From Oscillospiraceae bacterium (lineage in GTDB: Bacteria > Bacillota_A > Clostridia > Oscillospirales > Oscillospiraceae): DNA of 34,445 bases. Position 1 is the stretch's first letter. Every line of letters begins with the position of its first letter. A program made the position numbers and the translations under genes. The DNA is taken from positions 1-34,445 of the forward strand of contig CADBKB010000002.1 in the NCBI GenBank assembly GCA_902795095.1. The letters run 5' to 3'. The notes under the pieces were generated by a model. That model made no database searches. It saw only the letters and a list, made by a program, of their open reading frames with translations, and was not told the origin of the DNA. Shown here in pieces: positions 24,314 to 31,898 of the stretch.

Positions 24314-25456
24314 TTACATACCGAACAGCTCCGCCGTACGCTCCATGCGCGCGGCGATTTCCACACCGAAGGGGCAGCGGCTCTCGCAGCTCCGGCAGCC
24401 GATGCACGCCGAGGCGGTGACGCCCAGAGCCTCGTAGTGGGCCTGCACGCTCTCCGGCACCGCCGGCTGCTGCACGGCAAGATCGTAGAATTTATTCACC
24501 ATGGCGATGTCGATTTCCATGGGGCAGGGCCTGCAGTGGCCGCAGTAGGTGCACTGGCCCCGATAGGAATGCAGCGGCGCCGTAGCGATCACGCTGGCAT
24601 AATCCTTCTCATCGTCCGCGGCGGTCTCGTAAGCCAGAGCCGCATCCACCTGGTCGGTGGTGTCATAGCCGCAGAGGATGGAGCAGACGCCCGGCCGGGT
24701 CAGGGCATAATGGATGCACTGCACCGGGGTAAACGCCGTGCCGAAGGGGGAAGTCTTTGCGTCGAACAGTCGTCCGCCGAAGAAGCCCTTCATCACCGTC
24801 AGCCCCACGCCCTTCTCCTCGCACAGCCGGTACAGGGCCGAGCGCTCCGGGTCGATGCCGGACAGAGACGCGTCGTATTCGCCGAACATGCTGTCCAGGT
24901 CCTCCGTGGCAGGCCGCATATCGAAGGCCGGGTTGATGGAGAAGAGGATCATCTCCACGAAGCCGCTCTCCGCGGCCAGCTTCGCGATGCGGGGATTGTG
25001 GGTGGACAGGCCGATGTGGCGGATCGTGCCGTCCCGATGCAGGGCGCGGACATAGTCGAGATACTCCGAGCGCATGCACATTTCCCATTCCTCGAGGGCG
25101 TCCACATAGTGGATCATGCCCAGGTCGATATAATCCGTGCCGAGACGGCGCAGCAGATCCTCAAAGGCGGGGCGAACGGCGGCCATATCCCGGGTGCGGA
25201 CATACTGCCCGTCCTGCCAGGTGGAGCCGATGTGGCCCTGCACGATCCAGCTCTCCCGGCAGCCCTCCATGGCCTTGCCGATGATATCTCTGGATTTCGG
25301 GTCCGCCATCCAGCAGTCGACGATGTTTATGCCCCTGTCATGGGCATAGCGCAGCAGCGCCACGGATTCCTCCACAGGATGCCGCTCCAGCCATTCTCCG
25401 CCGAAGCCGATCTCACTGACTTGCAAGCCGGTGTTTCCCAGGGTCCTGTATCTCAT
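24314..25456 (-). CDS. Iron-sulfur aldo/keto-reductase-like protein
   Basis: A 380-residue fusion of an AKR barrel (residues about 1-295) and a C-terminal ferredoxin-type domain with two CxxCxxCxxxCP motifs ('CTYCGHCRPCP' and 'CIGCRSCESRCP'), predicting two [4Fe-4S] clusters. AKR folds normally need Asp, Tyr, Lys and His; here D47 and H116 remain, but the Tyr site (47+5) is Asp and the Lys site falls in 'IVQGHIG', with no Lys. It may therefore not be an NADPH carbonyl reductase in the usual sense, or may transfer electrons through its clusters. AGGAGG precedes the ATG, which overlaps the DUF3795 stop by ATGA. Confidence 0.88.
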   Translation of the reverse strand: MRYRTLGNTGLQVSEIGFGGEWLERHPVEESVALLRYAHDRGINIVDCWMADPKSRDIIGKAMEGCRESWIVQGHIGSTWQDGQYVRTRDMAAVRPAFEDLLRRLGTDYIDLGMIHYVDALEEWEMCMRSEYLDYVRALHRDGTIRHIGLSTHNPRIAKLAAESGFVEMILFSINPAFDMRPATEDLDSMFGEYDASLSGIDPERSALYRLCEEKGVGLTVMKGFFGGRLFDAKTSPFGTAFTPVQCIHYALTRPGVCSILCGYDTTDQVDAALAYETAADDEKDYASVIATAPLHSYRGQCTYCGHCRPCPMEIDIAMVNKFYDLAVQQPAVPESVQAHYEALGVTASACIGCRSCESRCPFGVEIAARMERTAELFGM

Positions 25457-25815
25457 ACGATCCCTCCTGTCCCGCGCGGATCCGGCAGTCCCAGATTGCG
25501 GCGGGCTTCTGTATTGTTATTCACGATCATGGCGAGCTTTTCGCAGCGCCCGGCTTCCGCGCAGGCTCCGCAGGTCTCCACGGCGCGGGCCGCGGCGCAC
25601 AGCCGGATGGGGCAGAGCGACTCGCAGTAGGGCGTCTTCACGCCCTCCGCCCTGCAGCCCTCGCAGGCGATCATCTCCGGCGTGATCTCCACGCCGTTGA
25701 GCTCCGACCAGAGCTTCGCCACCGCTTCGCGCATGGCCTGATCGTCACGGGCGGTGGCGATGCGGGCCTGACAGCTTCCGCAGTCGAGGCCGCAATAGGC
25801 AATGTTTTTGTTCAT
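25453..25815 (-). CDS. DUF3795 cysteine-rich protein
   Basis: A 120-residue protein with many Cys: 'YCGLDCGSC' at the N-terminus, 'CEGCRAEG', 'YCESLCPIRLC' and 'CGACAEAGRC'. This spacing is that of DUF3795 proteins, which probably bind zinc or iron-sulfur clusters. AGGAGGG precedes the ATG at 25815; the start and stop overlap both neighbours by ATGA. Between the GyrI-like gene and the iron-sulfur AKR-like gene, an assembly or electron-transfer accessory role is possible. Function not established. Confidence 0.86.
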   Translation of the reverse strand: MNKNIAYCGLDCGSCQARIATARDDQAMREAVAKLWSELNGVEITPEMIACEGCRAEGVKTPYCESLCPIRLCAAARAVETCGACAEAGRCEKLAMIVNNNTEARRNLGLPDPRGTGGIV

Positions 25816-26456
25816 ATTCCCTCCTGTTCCGCCCGGATCGGATGCCGGATGACGGTTTTCCACTTCTCCGGCGGGACCTTGCGGGGATCGGAGAGATAGA
25901 TCTCGTGGTGCTGCCTGGCCTCACTGAAATCGGTCCGATAGCCGCTGCGCGCCAGGAATTCCTCCATCCGCGCCACCGTGGCGGGCTCGTCGTCAAAGGG
26001 GCCGCGGTGCATGATCTGCACGCACAGGCCCTCCTCCACCGTCAGAAGCTCCGCACGGGAGCAATCCAGCTTTTTCTTCCGTTCCGCCGTCTCCACCGCC
26101 CAGGCAAAATCCGCCTCGGCGACAAACTCCGGCAGGCGGATCACGGAGATCCAGCGGAAAGCCGCCTTGTTCCCGTAGTCCACGCTCCCGCCGTCCGCCT
26201 GCCGCCAGAAGCCCTCCAGCGGCGGGACGACATACTCATAGAAGCCCTCGATCCGGTGATCGGTTTTATAGCTCATCTTCAGGGTGTAGGCCACGGCATA
26301 CAGCACGCTGATGGCCTGCTGATAGGCGCCGCCGGCTTCATTCGGATCCCCTGCGCCGCGCACGGCAATGTAGCTTGCCCGCGGGACCTGCACGATCTCC
26401 GGCCGGTCCTTCGGCATGTAGAGGTCCCGATACTCTTTTTTGAAATCAAAGGCCAC
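25812..26456 (-). CDS. GyrI-like small-molecule-binding domain protein
   Basis: A 214-residue protein: 'FDFKKEYRDLYMPKDRPEIV' then 'ASYIAVRGAGDPNE', a form typical of stand-alone GyrI-like proteins. 'GFYEYVVPPLEGFW' and 'VQIMHRGPFDDEP' belong to the same fold, the SOUL/GyrI-like effector-binding type, which binds or hydrolyses lipophilic compounds. The start is GTG at 26456 with GGAGG 8 bp upstream; it lies inside the end of the preceding gene (11-bp overlap). No DNA-binding domain is fused, so it is not a regulator by itself. Confidence 0.85.
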   Translation of the reverse strand: MAFDFKKEYRDLYMPKDRPEIVQVPRASYIAVRGAGDPNEAGGAYQQAISVLYAVAYTLKMSYKTDHRIEGFYEYVVPPLEGFWRQADGGSVDYGNKAAFRWISVIRLPEFVAEADFAWAVETAERKKKLDCSRAELLTVEEGLCVQIMHRGPFDDEPATVARMEEFLARSGYRTDFSEARQHHEIYLSDPRKVPPEKWKTVIRHPIRAEQEGI

Positions 26457-27168
26457 GGGCTTTCCCTCCCTTCGCCGCGTTTTCATCCAGCTTCTGCGTC
26501 CGGATCCGGTCCCACTGCCGGTTTTCGCACCAGTATACCGTCCGCTCAGCCACATCGAATACCATGGAAACCACCGTGGGGCAGACCTCCTGGGCCGTCG
26601 CGCGCAGGATGCGGAAGCAGTCGTCCACGCCGAAGTCCTCCCCGGCGGACTGCACCATCGCCTCCGCCCTCCGATAGCGATCCCAGCCCATCCAGGGATG
26701 CTGCTCCGAATTGCCCTTAAAGGGGGAGAAATTGGTGAGGATCTGATGATCCGGCCTTTCATAGTACCGGCTCCCCTGCCCGGGGATGATGTGCAGAACA
26801 TTGCCCGCGGCGTCGGACAGGGCTCCCATGAAGGTCACACCCGGGACGCTGTACACCGGCCGCCGCTCTGCGATCTGCCGGATCTGTGCCAGGGTCTTTT
26901 TTTGCAGCAGCAGATCGATGTCCAGCAGAATGATATTCTCTCCCTCCCCCGCGGGGTCGCTGCGCCCGTCATAGGGCCAGCAGGTGGGCATGCCCACGAA
27001 ATCCCCCCGGGCATTGGCCCCGAACAGCGGAAGCCAGCCCTCTGTCGCGTCATCCACCTCGATGAAGACGCCGTCTTCCGAGGGCCGGACCCGCCAGACC
27101 ATGTCCAGCAGATCCAGATTCCACCCCACGATGGTCTTTTTCCGATTGACTGCAATGCTTGTACACAT
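26446..27168 (-). CDS. Linear amide C-N hydrolase, Ntn / choloylglycine-hydrolase superfamily
   Basis: A 240-residue protein beginning MCTSI: Met removal would expose Cys2, the N-terminal nucleophile of the Ntn hydrolases. 'VGWNLDLLD' and 'LTNFSPFKGN' resemble the conserved Asp/Asn positions of bile salt hydrolase and penicillin acylase relatives, and 'RYRRAEAMV' the conserved Arg. It is about 80 residues shorter than typical bile salt hydrolases, so a different amide is likely. AAAGGAG precedes the ATG. It follows the amidohydrolase by 44 bp. Confidence 0.82.
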   Translation of the reverse strand: MCTSIAVNRKKTIVGWNLDLLDMVWRVRPSEDGVFIEVDDATEGWLPLFGANARGDFVGMPTCWPYDGRSDPAGEGENIILLDIDLLLQKKTLAQIRQIAERRPVYSVPGVTFMGALSDAAGNVLHIIPGQGSRYYERPDHQILTNFSPFKGNSEQHPWMGWDRYRRAEAMVQSAGEDFGVDDCFRILRATAQEVCPTVVSMVFDVAERTVYWCENRQWDRIRTQKLDENAAKGGKARGL

Positions 27169-27212
27169 CGTCTGCTCCTTTCCCGGCGCCGCTGATCCCA
27201 ATGGCGCCGCGC

Positions 27213-28358
27213 TTATGCCTTGACCAGCACCTTTCCATCCACGAGCACATACTTCACGACGGTATCGCTGACCAGGGGATCGCCGTCTGTCAGCACGATG
27301 TCGGCGTCCTTGCCCGGCTCCAGGCTGCCCACCCGGTCGTCCACACCGATGTGGCGGGCGGGATGGATGGTGATGGCCTGCAGGGCCTGGAAGGGATCCA
27401 TGCCCGCCTTCACCGCCATGCCGGCGCACAGGCTCAGGTACTGCTGAGGGATGACCGGCGCATCTGTGATGATGGAAACCGGGATGCCCGCGGCAGCCAG
27501 GATGCCCGGCGTGGTCCAGGACTTGTTCAGAAGCTCCGGCTTGGTGGCATTGGACAGCGTCGGTCCCACCGCCACGGGAACGCCCGCGGCCTTGAGCTCA
27601 TCGACGATCAGATGGCCCTCCGTGCAGTGCTCGATGGTGATCTTCAGATTGAATTCCTTCGCGATGCGGATGGCGGTCATGATGTCATCGCTGCGGTGGG
27701 CGTGGGCCTTGAGGGGGATCTCCCGCTTCAGCACCGGGAGCAAGGCCTCCAGCTTCATATCAAACCGCGGCAGCTTCGACAGATCATCCCCCGCTGCTTC
27801 CTTGCGCTGCAGATAGTCCCGCGCCTCGAACAGGATCTGCCGGAGCTTCGCCGCCGTGGTCATGCGCGCGGAATCGCACTTGTCCCGATAACAGCGCTTC
27901 GGGTTTTCACCGAAGGCGCACTTCATGGCGACAGAGGGACGGAGCATCGCCGCATCCACGGTACGGCCGTAGAGCTTGACCGCGAAGAAGGTCCCGCCCA
28001 GCACGTTCGCCGAGCCCGGCCCGGCGGCGACGGTGGTCACGCCCCCGGCCAGGGCCATGGGAATGGCGGCGTCCATGGGATGATAGCTGTCCAGGCCCCG
28101 GAGCTGGGGGCAGAGGATGTCGTTCATCTCATTGTAATCGTAGGTCATGCCCGTGGGTCCGCCGTAGGAATCCAGGCCGATGTGGCTGTGGGCGTCCACG
28201 AAGCCGGGATAGGCATGCAGGCCCGCGGCGTCCAGGATTTCCCCCGCCCCGCCGGCGTCCCCGCCCACGGAAACCAGCTTTCCGTTTTCAATGACGAGAT
28301 CCCCCCGGTAGGGCGTTTCCCGGATCGCGTCATGGATGAGTGCGTTTTTGATGATCAT
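27213..28358 (-). CDS. Amidohydrolase (imidazolonepropionase-like)
   Basis: A 381-residue metal-dependent hydrolase. Metal ligands are visible: 'VDAHSHIG' (HxH, about residues 55-59), 'LKAHAHRSDD', 'IEHCTEGH' and 'ITDAPV' with the catalytic Asp. The N- and C-terminal strands 'MIIKNALIHD' and 'VKYVLVDGKVLV' form the small beta-sandwich usual in this superfamily. GAGAGG precedes the ATG, which overlaps the membrane-protein stop by ATGA. The substrate is probably a cyclic or linear amide, unidentified. Confidence 0.9.
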   Translation of the reverse strand: MIIKNALIHDAIRETPYRGDLVIENGKLVSVGGDAGGAGEILDAAGLHAYPGFVDAHSHIGLDSYGGPTGMTYDYNEMNDILCPQLRGLDSYHPMDAAIPMALAGGVTTVAAGPGSANVLGGTFFAVKLYGRTVDAAMLRPSVAMKCAFGENPKRCYRDKCDSARMTTAAKLRQILFEARDYLQRKEAAGDDLSKLPRFDMKLEALLPVLKREIPLKAHAHRSDDIMTAIRIAKEFNLKITIEHCTEGHLIVDELKAAGVPVAVGPTLSNATKPELLNKSWTTPGILAAAGIPVSIITDAPVIPQQYLSLCAGMAVKAGMDPFQALQAITIHPARHIGVDDRVGSLEPGKDADIVLTDGDPLVSDTVVKYVLVDGKVLVKA

Positions 28359-28774
28359 GGCGTTACCTCTCTATCTTTTTCGCTTGAAGCGCGTTTGTTG
28401 AGTTCTGTTTCGATTTTGTTCAGTGTGTCAAAAAAACGATGGGTCGCGATCATCGGCCCGCACAGGAGCAGGCCGAAGACATTCCACCCGAACATATGCA
28501 TCCAGGAAGTGTGGGGGCCTGGGATCCCGAGCGCGACCGCCCTGTCCTTCAGCTCCCCGGCGATCCGGGCCATCCAGAGCAGCGGATAGACGAACAGCGT
28601 GGGAATGCCCAGAAGGTAGGCCACCGCATATCGCATGGTCCTGCGCCCGAGGATGGCGTCCAATTCCGCCTGCAGTCCGCCCAGCGGCATGTAGAACAGG
28701 AAGAACACTCCGGCGGTGAAAAAGTCGATGAAGCCCAGCCAGAAGCCCGGCCGGTGCGTATGCCGAAATCTCAT
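28355..28774 (-). CDS. DUF4234-like small membrane protein
   Basis: A 139-residue protein with three hydrophobic segments: 'LGFIDFFTAGVFFLFYMPL' near residue 13, 'VAYLLGIPTLFVYPLLWMAR' near 50 and 'MFGWNVFGLLLCGPMIATH' near 93. The HRFFDTLN motif at the end and overall pattern match the DUF4234 group. AAGGGGAG precedes the ATG at 28774. First gene of the eight-gene minus operon, with a candidate promoter 47 bp upstream. Function unknown. Confidence 0.8.
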   Translation of the reverse strand: MRFRHTHRPGFWLGFIDFFTAGVFFLFYMPLGGLQAELDAILGRRTMRYAVAYLLGIPTLFVYPLLWMARIAGELKDRAVALGIPGPHTSWMHMFGWNVFGLLLCGPMIATHRFFDTLNKIETELNKRASSEKDREVTP

Positions 28775-28820
28775 CGTGTGTCTCCCCTTCCGGCGCAAAC
28801 GCGCCGCGTGTCCTTCCTTG

Positions 28821-28849
28821 ATGATACTCCAACGGCGACTATTATTCAA
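28821..28849 (-). promoter_or_regulatory. Candidate promoter of the eight-gene minus operon
   Basis: Minus-strand TTGAAT, 17 bp, TATCAT, 47 bp upstream of the first start codon. Confidence 0.65.
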
Positions 28850-28944
28850 TACAGAATTTTCCCAGGTCCCTTCTCGGGCGCCGCCATTGCGCATCGTCAT
28901 CGGTGCGGGCGTCACATTTTTATGGAAATAATCTAAATTTCCTA

Positions 28945-28973
28945 TTTATCTCCCGTCAAAAATTTGCTATAAT
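28945..28973 (+). promoter_or_regulatory. Candidate promoter of the citrate lyase operon
   Basis: TATAAT at 28968-28973 preceded by TGC (an extended -10); the -35 position (TTTATC) is weak. It is 107 bp upstream of citD. The weak -35 suggests activator dependence, but no activator gene for citrate use is in the window. Confidence 0.6.
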
Positions 28974-29080
28974 GTCTGATAGAAACTGCATATCCGCGCA
29001 GCCGCGTCCCGATCCGCCGGCGCGCTGCATCCGCCGCAACGAAAGAAGACTCCGACAGGATCAGGAGGGAGAGAAACGAC

Positions 29081-29380
29081 ATGCAAATCACAAAACCCGC
29101 CGTCGCGGGCACGCTGGAATCCAGCGACTGCATGGTTACGGTAGAGCCGGGCCGGGGCCAGCTGGAGCTCGAGCTGGACAGCACCGTGATCCGTCAGTAC
29201 GGCAAGCAGATCCGCAAGGTGATCAGCGAGACCCTGGCGCGACTTGATGTGACGGACGCCCGGGTGACCGTGGTGGACAAGGGCGCTCTGGACTGCACCA
29301 TCAAGGCCAGGGTGGAATGCGCGGTCTATCGTTCGAACGATATCCGCGACGCCCTGCCGTGGGGAGGTGCCATTCAATGA
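29081..29380 (+). CDS. citD: Citrate lyase acyl carrier protein (gamma subunit)
   Basis: A 99-residue carrier protein that holds the 2'-(5''-triphosphoribosyl)-3'-dephospho-CoA prosthetic group. 'AGTLESSDCMVTVEP' near the N-terminus holds the modified Ser (S14), the invariant site. AGGAGGGAG precedes the ATG. First gene of the cit operon; citE begins at its stop with a 4-bp overlap. Confidence 0.95.
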   Translation: MQITKPAVAGTLESSDCMVTVEPGRGQLELELDSTVIRQYGKQIRKVISETLARLDVTDARVTVVDKGALDCTIKARVECAVYRSNDIRDALPWGGAIQ

Positions 29381-30276
29381 ATCCGAATCTGAAGCGGCTG
29401 CGCAGGAGCATGATGTTCCTGAACTGCCAGAAGCCCGCCCTCATCAAGGACCCCTATATCTATGCCCCGGACTCCATCATGCTGGATCTGGAGGACGCCG
29501 TGGCCGAGCGCGAGAAGGACGCGGCCCGCTATTCCCTCTTCCACGCCCTGCGGGAGATCGACTATCGCGGCGTGGAGCGGGTGGTGCGCATCAACGGTCT
29601 GGACACCGACCTGTGGGGCGAGGATATCCGCTGCGCGGTGGCCGGCGGCTGCGACTCCATCCGCATCCCCAAGACGGAGACCGCCGAGGACGTGCACCGG
29701 GTGGAGGCCGCCGTGGAGGCCGCGGAGCGGGAGTTCGGCATAGAGCCCGGCCGCACCCTCATCATGGCGGCGCTGGAATCCGCCAAGGGCGTCATGAACG
29801 CCTATGAGGTCTGCCAGGCCTCCCCCCGCCTGTTCGGCATCGCCCTGTCCGGCGGCGACTATACCAAGGACCTGCAAACCACCATCTCCGGCACCGGCGT
29901 GGAGCTCATGGGCGCCCGCCAGCACATGATCATTGCCGCCCGGGCGGCGGGAGTGCAGTGCTTCGACACCGTATATACCAATCTGGACGACATGGACGGC
30001 TTCCGCAAGGACGTGGAGACGATCCACGCCATGGGCTTTGACGGCAAGAGCATCATCAATCCCCGCCAGATCCCCATTGTCCACGACGTCTACACGCCCA
30101 AGGCCAAGGACATCCTCTTTGCCGAGAAGGTCGTCCGGGAGATCGACGCCAAGCGGGCCCAGGGCATCGGCGTGTTCACCGTGGACGGCAAAATGATCGA
30201 CATTGCCTTCTATGCGGGCGCCAAGCGCACCCTGGCCCTGGCCAAGGCCAGCCGGGTTTATAAGGGGGATTTGTGA
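29377..30276 (+). CDS. citE: Citrate lyase beta subunit
   Basis: A 299-residue citryl-ACP lyase that splits citryl-ACP into acetyl-ACP and oxaloacetate. Family landmarks are 'SIMLDLEDAVAEREKD' (the metal-binding Glu/Asp region near residue 35), 'RINGLDTDLWGEDI' and 'SIRIPKTE', then 'LESAKGVMNA' and 'GKSIINPRQI'. ATG overlaps the citD stop (ATGA), and GGGGAGG lies before it. Length is standard. Confidence 0.96.
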   Translation: MNPNLKRLRRSMMFLNCQKPALIKDPYIYAPDSIMLDLEDAVAEREKDAARYSLFHALREIDYRGVERVVRINGLDTDLWGEDIRCAVAGGCDSIRIPKTETAEDVHRVEAAVEAAEREFGIEPGRTLIMAALESAKGVMNAYEVCQASPRLFGIALSGGDYTKDLQTTISGTGVELMGARQHMIIAARAAGVQCFDTVYTNLDDMDGFRKDVETIHAMGFDGKSIINPRQIPIVHDVYTPKAKDILFAEKVVREIDAKRAQGIGVFTVDGKMIDIAFYAGAKRTLALAKASRVYKGDL

Positions 30277-30277
30277 T

Positions 30278-31831
30278 ATGATCAATGCAGTCGGAAGAGA
30301 TATCCCGGATGAGATCCTCCGGGCAACGGGAAAAGAACCCTTCCAGGGCAACCTCTATAAAAACGGCGTGCCCTTCCGGCGGCAGGGGCCGATCATCCGT
30401 CCGATGATGGAAAACACCCACAGCAAGCTCGTGAAGGACATCCACGAGGCCCTGGTCCGCTGCCGGGCCCACAGCGGCATGACCATCAGCTTTCATCACC
30501 ACTTCCGCGAGGGCGACCTGATCGTCAATATGGTGATGGAGGAGATCCACAAGATGGGCCTCAAGAACATCACCCTGGCCGCCACCTCCCTGGGCAAGGC
30601 CCACGATCCGCTGGTGCCCATGATCGAGGACGGCACCATCACCCGCATCGAGGCCTCCGGCGTGCGCGGCAAGATCGGCCAGGCCATCTCCGCGGGCAAG
30701 CTGAAGGGGCTGGCCATCATGCGCAGCCACGGCGGCCGCGTGCGCTCGCTGATGACCGGCGAGACACGGGTGGACATCGCCTTCATCGGCGCACCCACCT
30801 CCGACGATTACGGCAACCTGCGCGGCATCGGCGGCAAGACCAACTGCGGCGTGCTGAGCTATTCGCACATCGACGGCGACCAGGCGGAATACGTGGTGGC
30901 CATCACGGACTGCCTGGTGCCCTTCCCCAACTTCCCTGCCCACATCTCCATGACCAAGGTGGATTATGTGTGCGTGGTGGACGCCATCGGCATTCCGGAG
31001 AAGATCGCCACCGGCGCCGCCAAGCCCACCACCGATCAGCGCAAGCTGATGATGGCGGAATACTGCACCCAGGTCGTGGTGAATACGCCCTATTTCAAGG
31101 ATGGCTTCTCCTACCAGACCGGCGTGGGCGGCGCCTCCATCGCCAGCACCATCTCGCTGACCAAGATCATGGAGGAGCGCGGCATCAAAATGGGCTTCGG
31201 CGTGGGCGGCCTGACCAAGCCCATGTGCGACCTGCTGGACCGGGGCATGGTGCGGGTGTTGATGGACACCCAGGCCTTTGACCTGGACGCGGTGTCCAAC
31301 GTCATCAACCCCGCGCACCACCGCATCACCGCCGGCGCCTACGCCAACCCCTTCAACAAGGGCGCCTTCGTCAACCGGCTGGACTATGTGATCCTGGCCT
31401 CCCTGGAGGTGGACGTCCACTTCAACTGCAATGTGGTGGTGGGCTCCGACGGCGTTATCACCGGCGCCCAGGGCGGCCATCCCGATACGGCCCAGGGCGC
31501 CAAATGCACCATCGTCATCTGCCCGCTGCTTCAGGGGCGCATCCCTGCCATCTGCTCCAACGTCACCACCGTCACCACCCCCGGCGAGAGCGTGGACGTG
31601 GTGGTCACCGACTACGGCGTGGCGGTGAATCCCAACCGTCACGACCTGCTGGAGGCCCTGCAAAAGGCGGACTGCGTCCCCCTCGTGACCATTGAGGAGC
31701 TGCGCGACACGGCCTACGCCATCGTGGGCGAGCCGGAGCCGGTGGAATTCGACGAGCGCATCGTGGGCATCATCGAAGCCCGCGACGGCACCATTATGGA
31801 CGTGGTGCGCAAGGTGAAGTCCTTTGACTGA
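30278..31831 (+). CDS. citF: Citrate lyase alpha subunit
   Basis: A 517-residue citrate:acetyl-ACP transferase that swaps acetyl on the carrier for citryl. It contains the CoA-transferase-like signatures 'HSGMTISFHHHFREGD' near residue 64 and 'GGHPDTAQGAKCTIVI' near residue 399. The ATG at 30278 is 1 bp after the citE stop, with AAGGGGG upstream. Length is standard, with no frameshift. Confidence 0.96.
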   Translation: MINAVGRDIPDEILRATGKEPFQGNLYKNGVPFRRQGPIIRPMMENTHSKLVKDIHEALVRCRAHSGMTISFHHHFREGDLIVNMVMEEIHKMGLKNITLAATSLGKAHDPLVPMIEDGTITRIEASGVRGKIGQAISAGKLKGLAIMRSHGGRVRSLMTGETRVDIAFIGAPTSDDYGNLRGIGGKTNCGVLSYSHIDGDQAEYVVAITDCLVPFPNFPAHISMTKVDYVCVVDAIGIPEKIATGAAKPTTDQRKLMMAEYCTQVVVNTPYFKDGFSYQTGVGGASIASTISLTKIMEERGIKMGFGVGGLTKPMCDLLDRGMVRVLMDTQAFDLDAVSNVINPAHHRITAGAYANPFNKGAFVNRLDYVILASLEVDVHFNCNVVVGSDGVITGAQGGHPDTAQGAKCTIVICPLLQGRIPAICSNVTTVTTPGESVDVVVTDYGVAVNPNRHDLLEALQKADCVPLVTIEELRDTAYAIVGEPEPVEFDERIVGIIEARDGTIMDVVRKVKSFD

Positions 31832-31848
31832 GAAGCATCGTGAACCGG

Positions 31849-31874
31849 GGGGACGCTGCGTCCGCGGCGTCCCC
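31849..31874 (+). other. GC-rich stem-loop in the citF-citXG gap
   Basis: GGGGACGC / GCGTCCCC (8 bp, perfect) in the 67-bp gap between citF and citXG, the only sizeable gap in the operon. It has no T-tract, so it is unlikely to terminate completely; it may protect the 3' end of the upstream mRNA and lower citXG expression. Confidence 0.55.
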
Positions 31875-31898
31875 TTCGCAGCGCAGGAGGGCAGCGCC

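Larger units (their letters stand above)
28775..29080. other. 306-bp divergent intergenic region
   Basis: Non-coding gap between the minus operon and the citrate lyase operon. It holds the two promoters listed next and a citD leader of about 100 nt without an obvious riboswitch or strong hairpin. No gene is seen in it. Confidence 0.7.
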
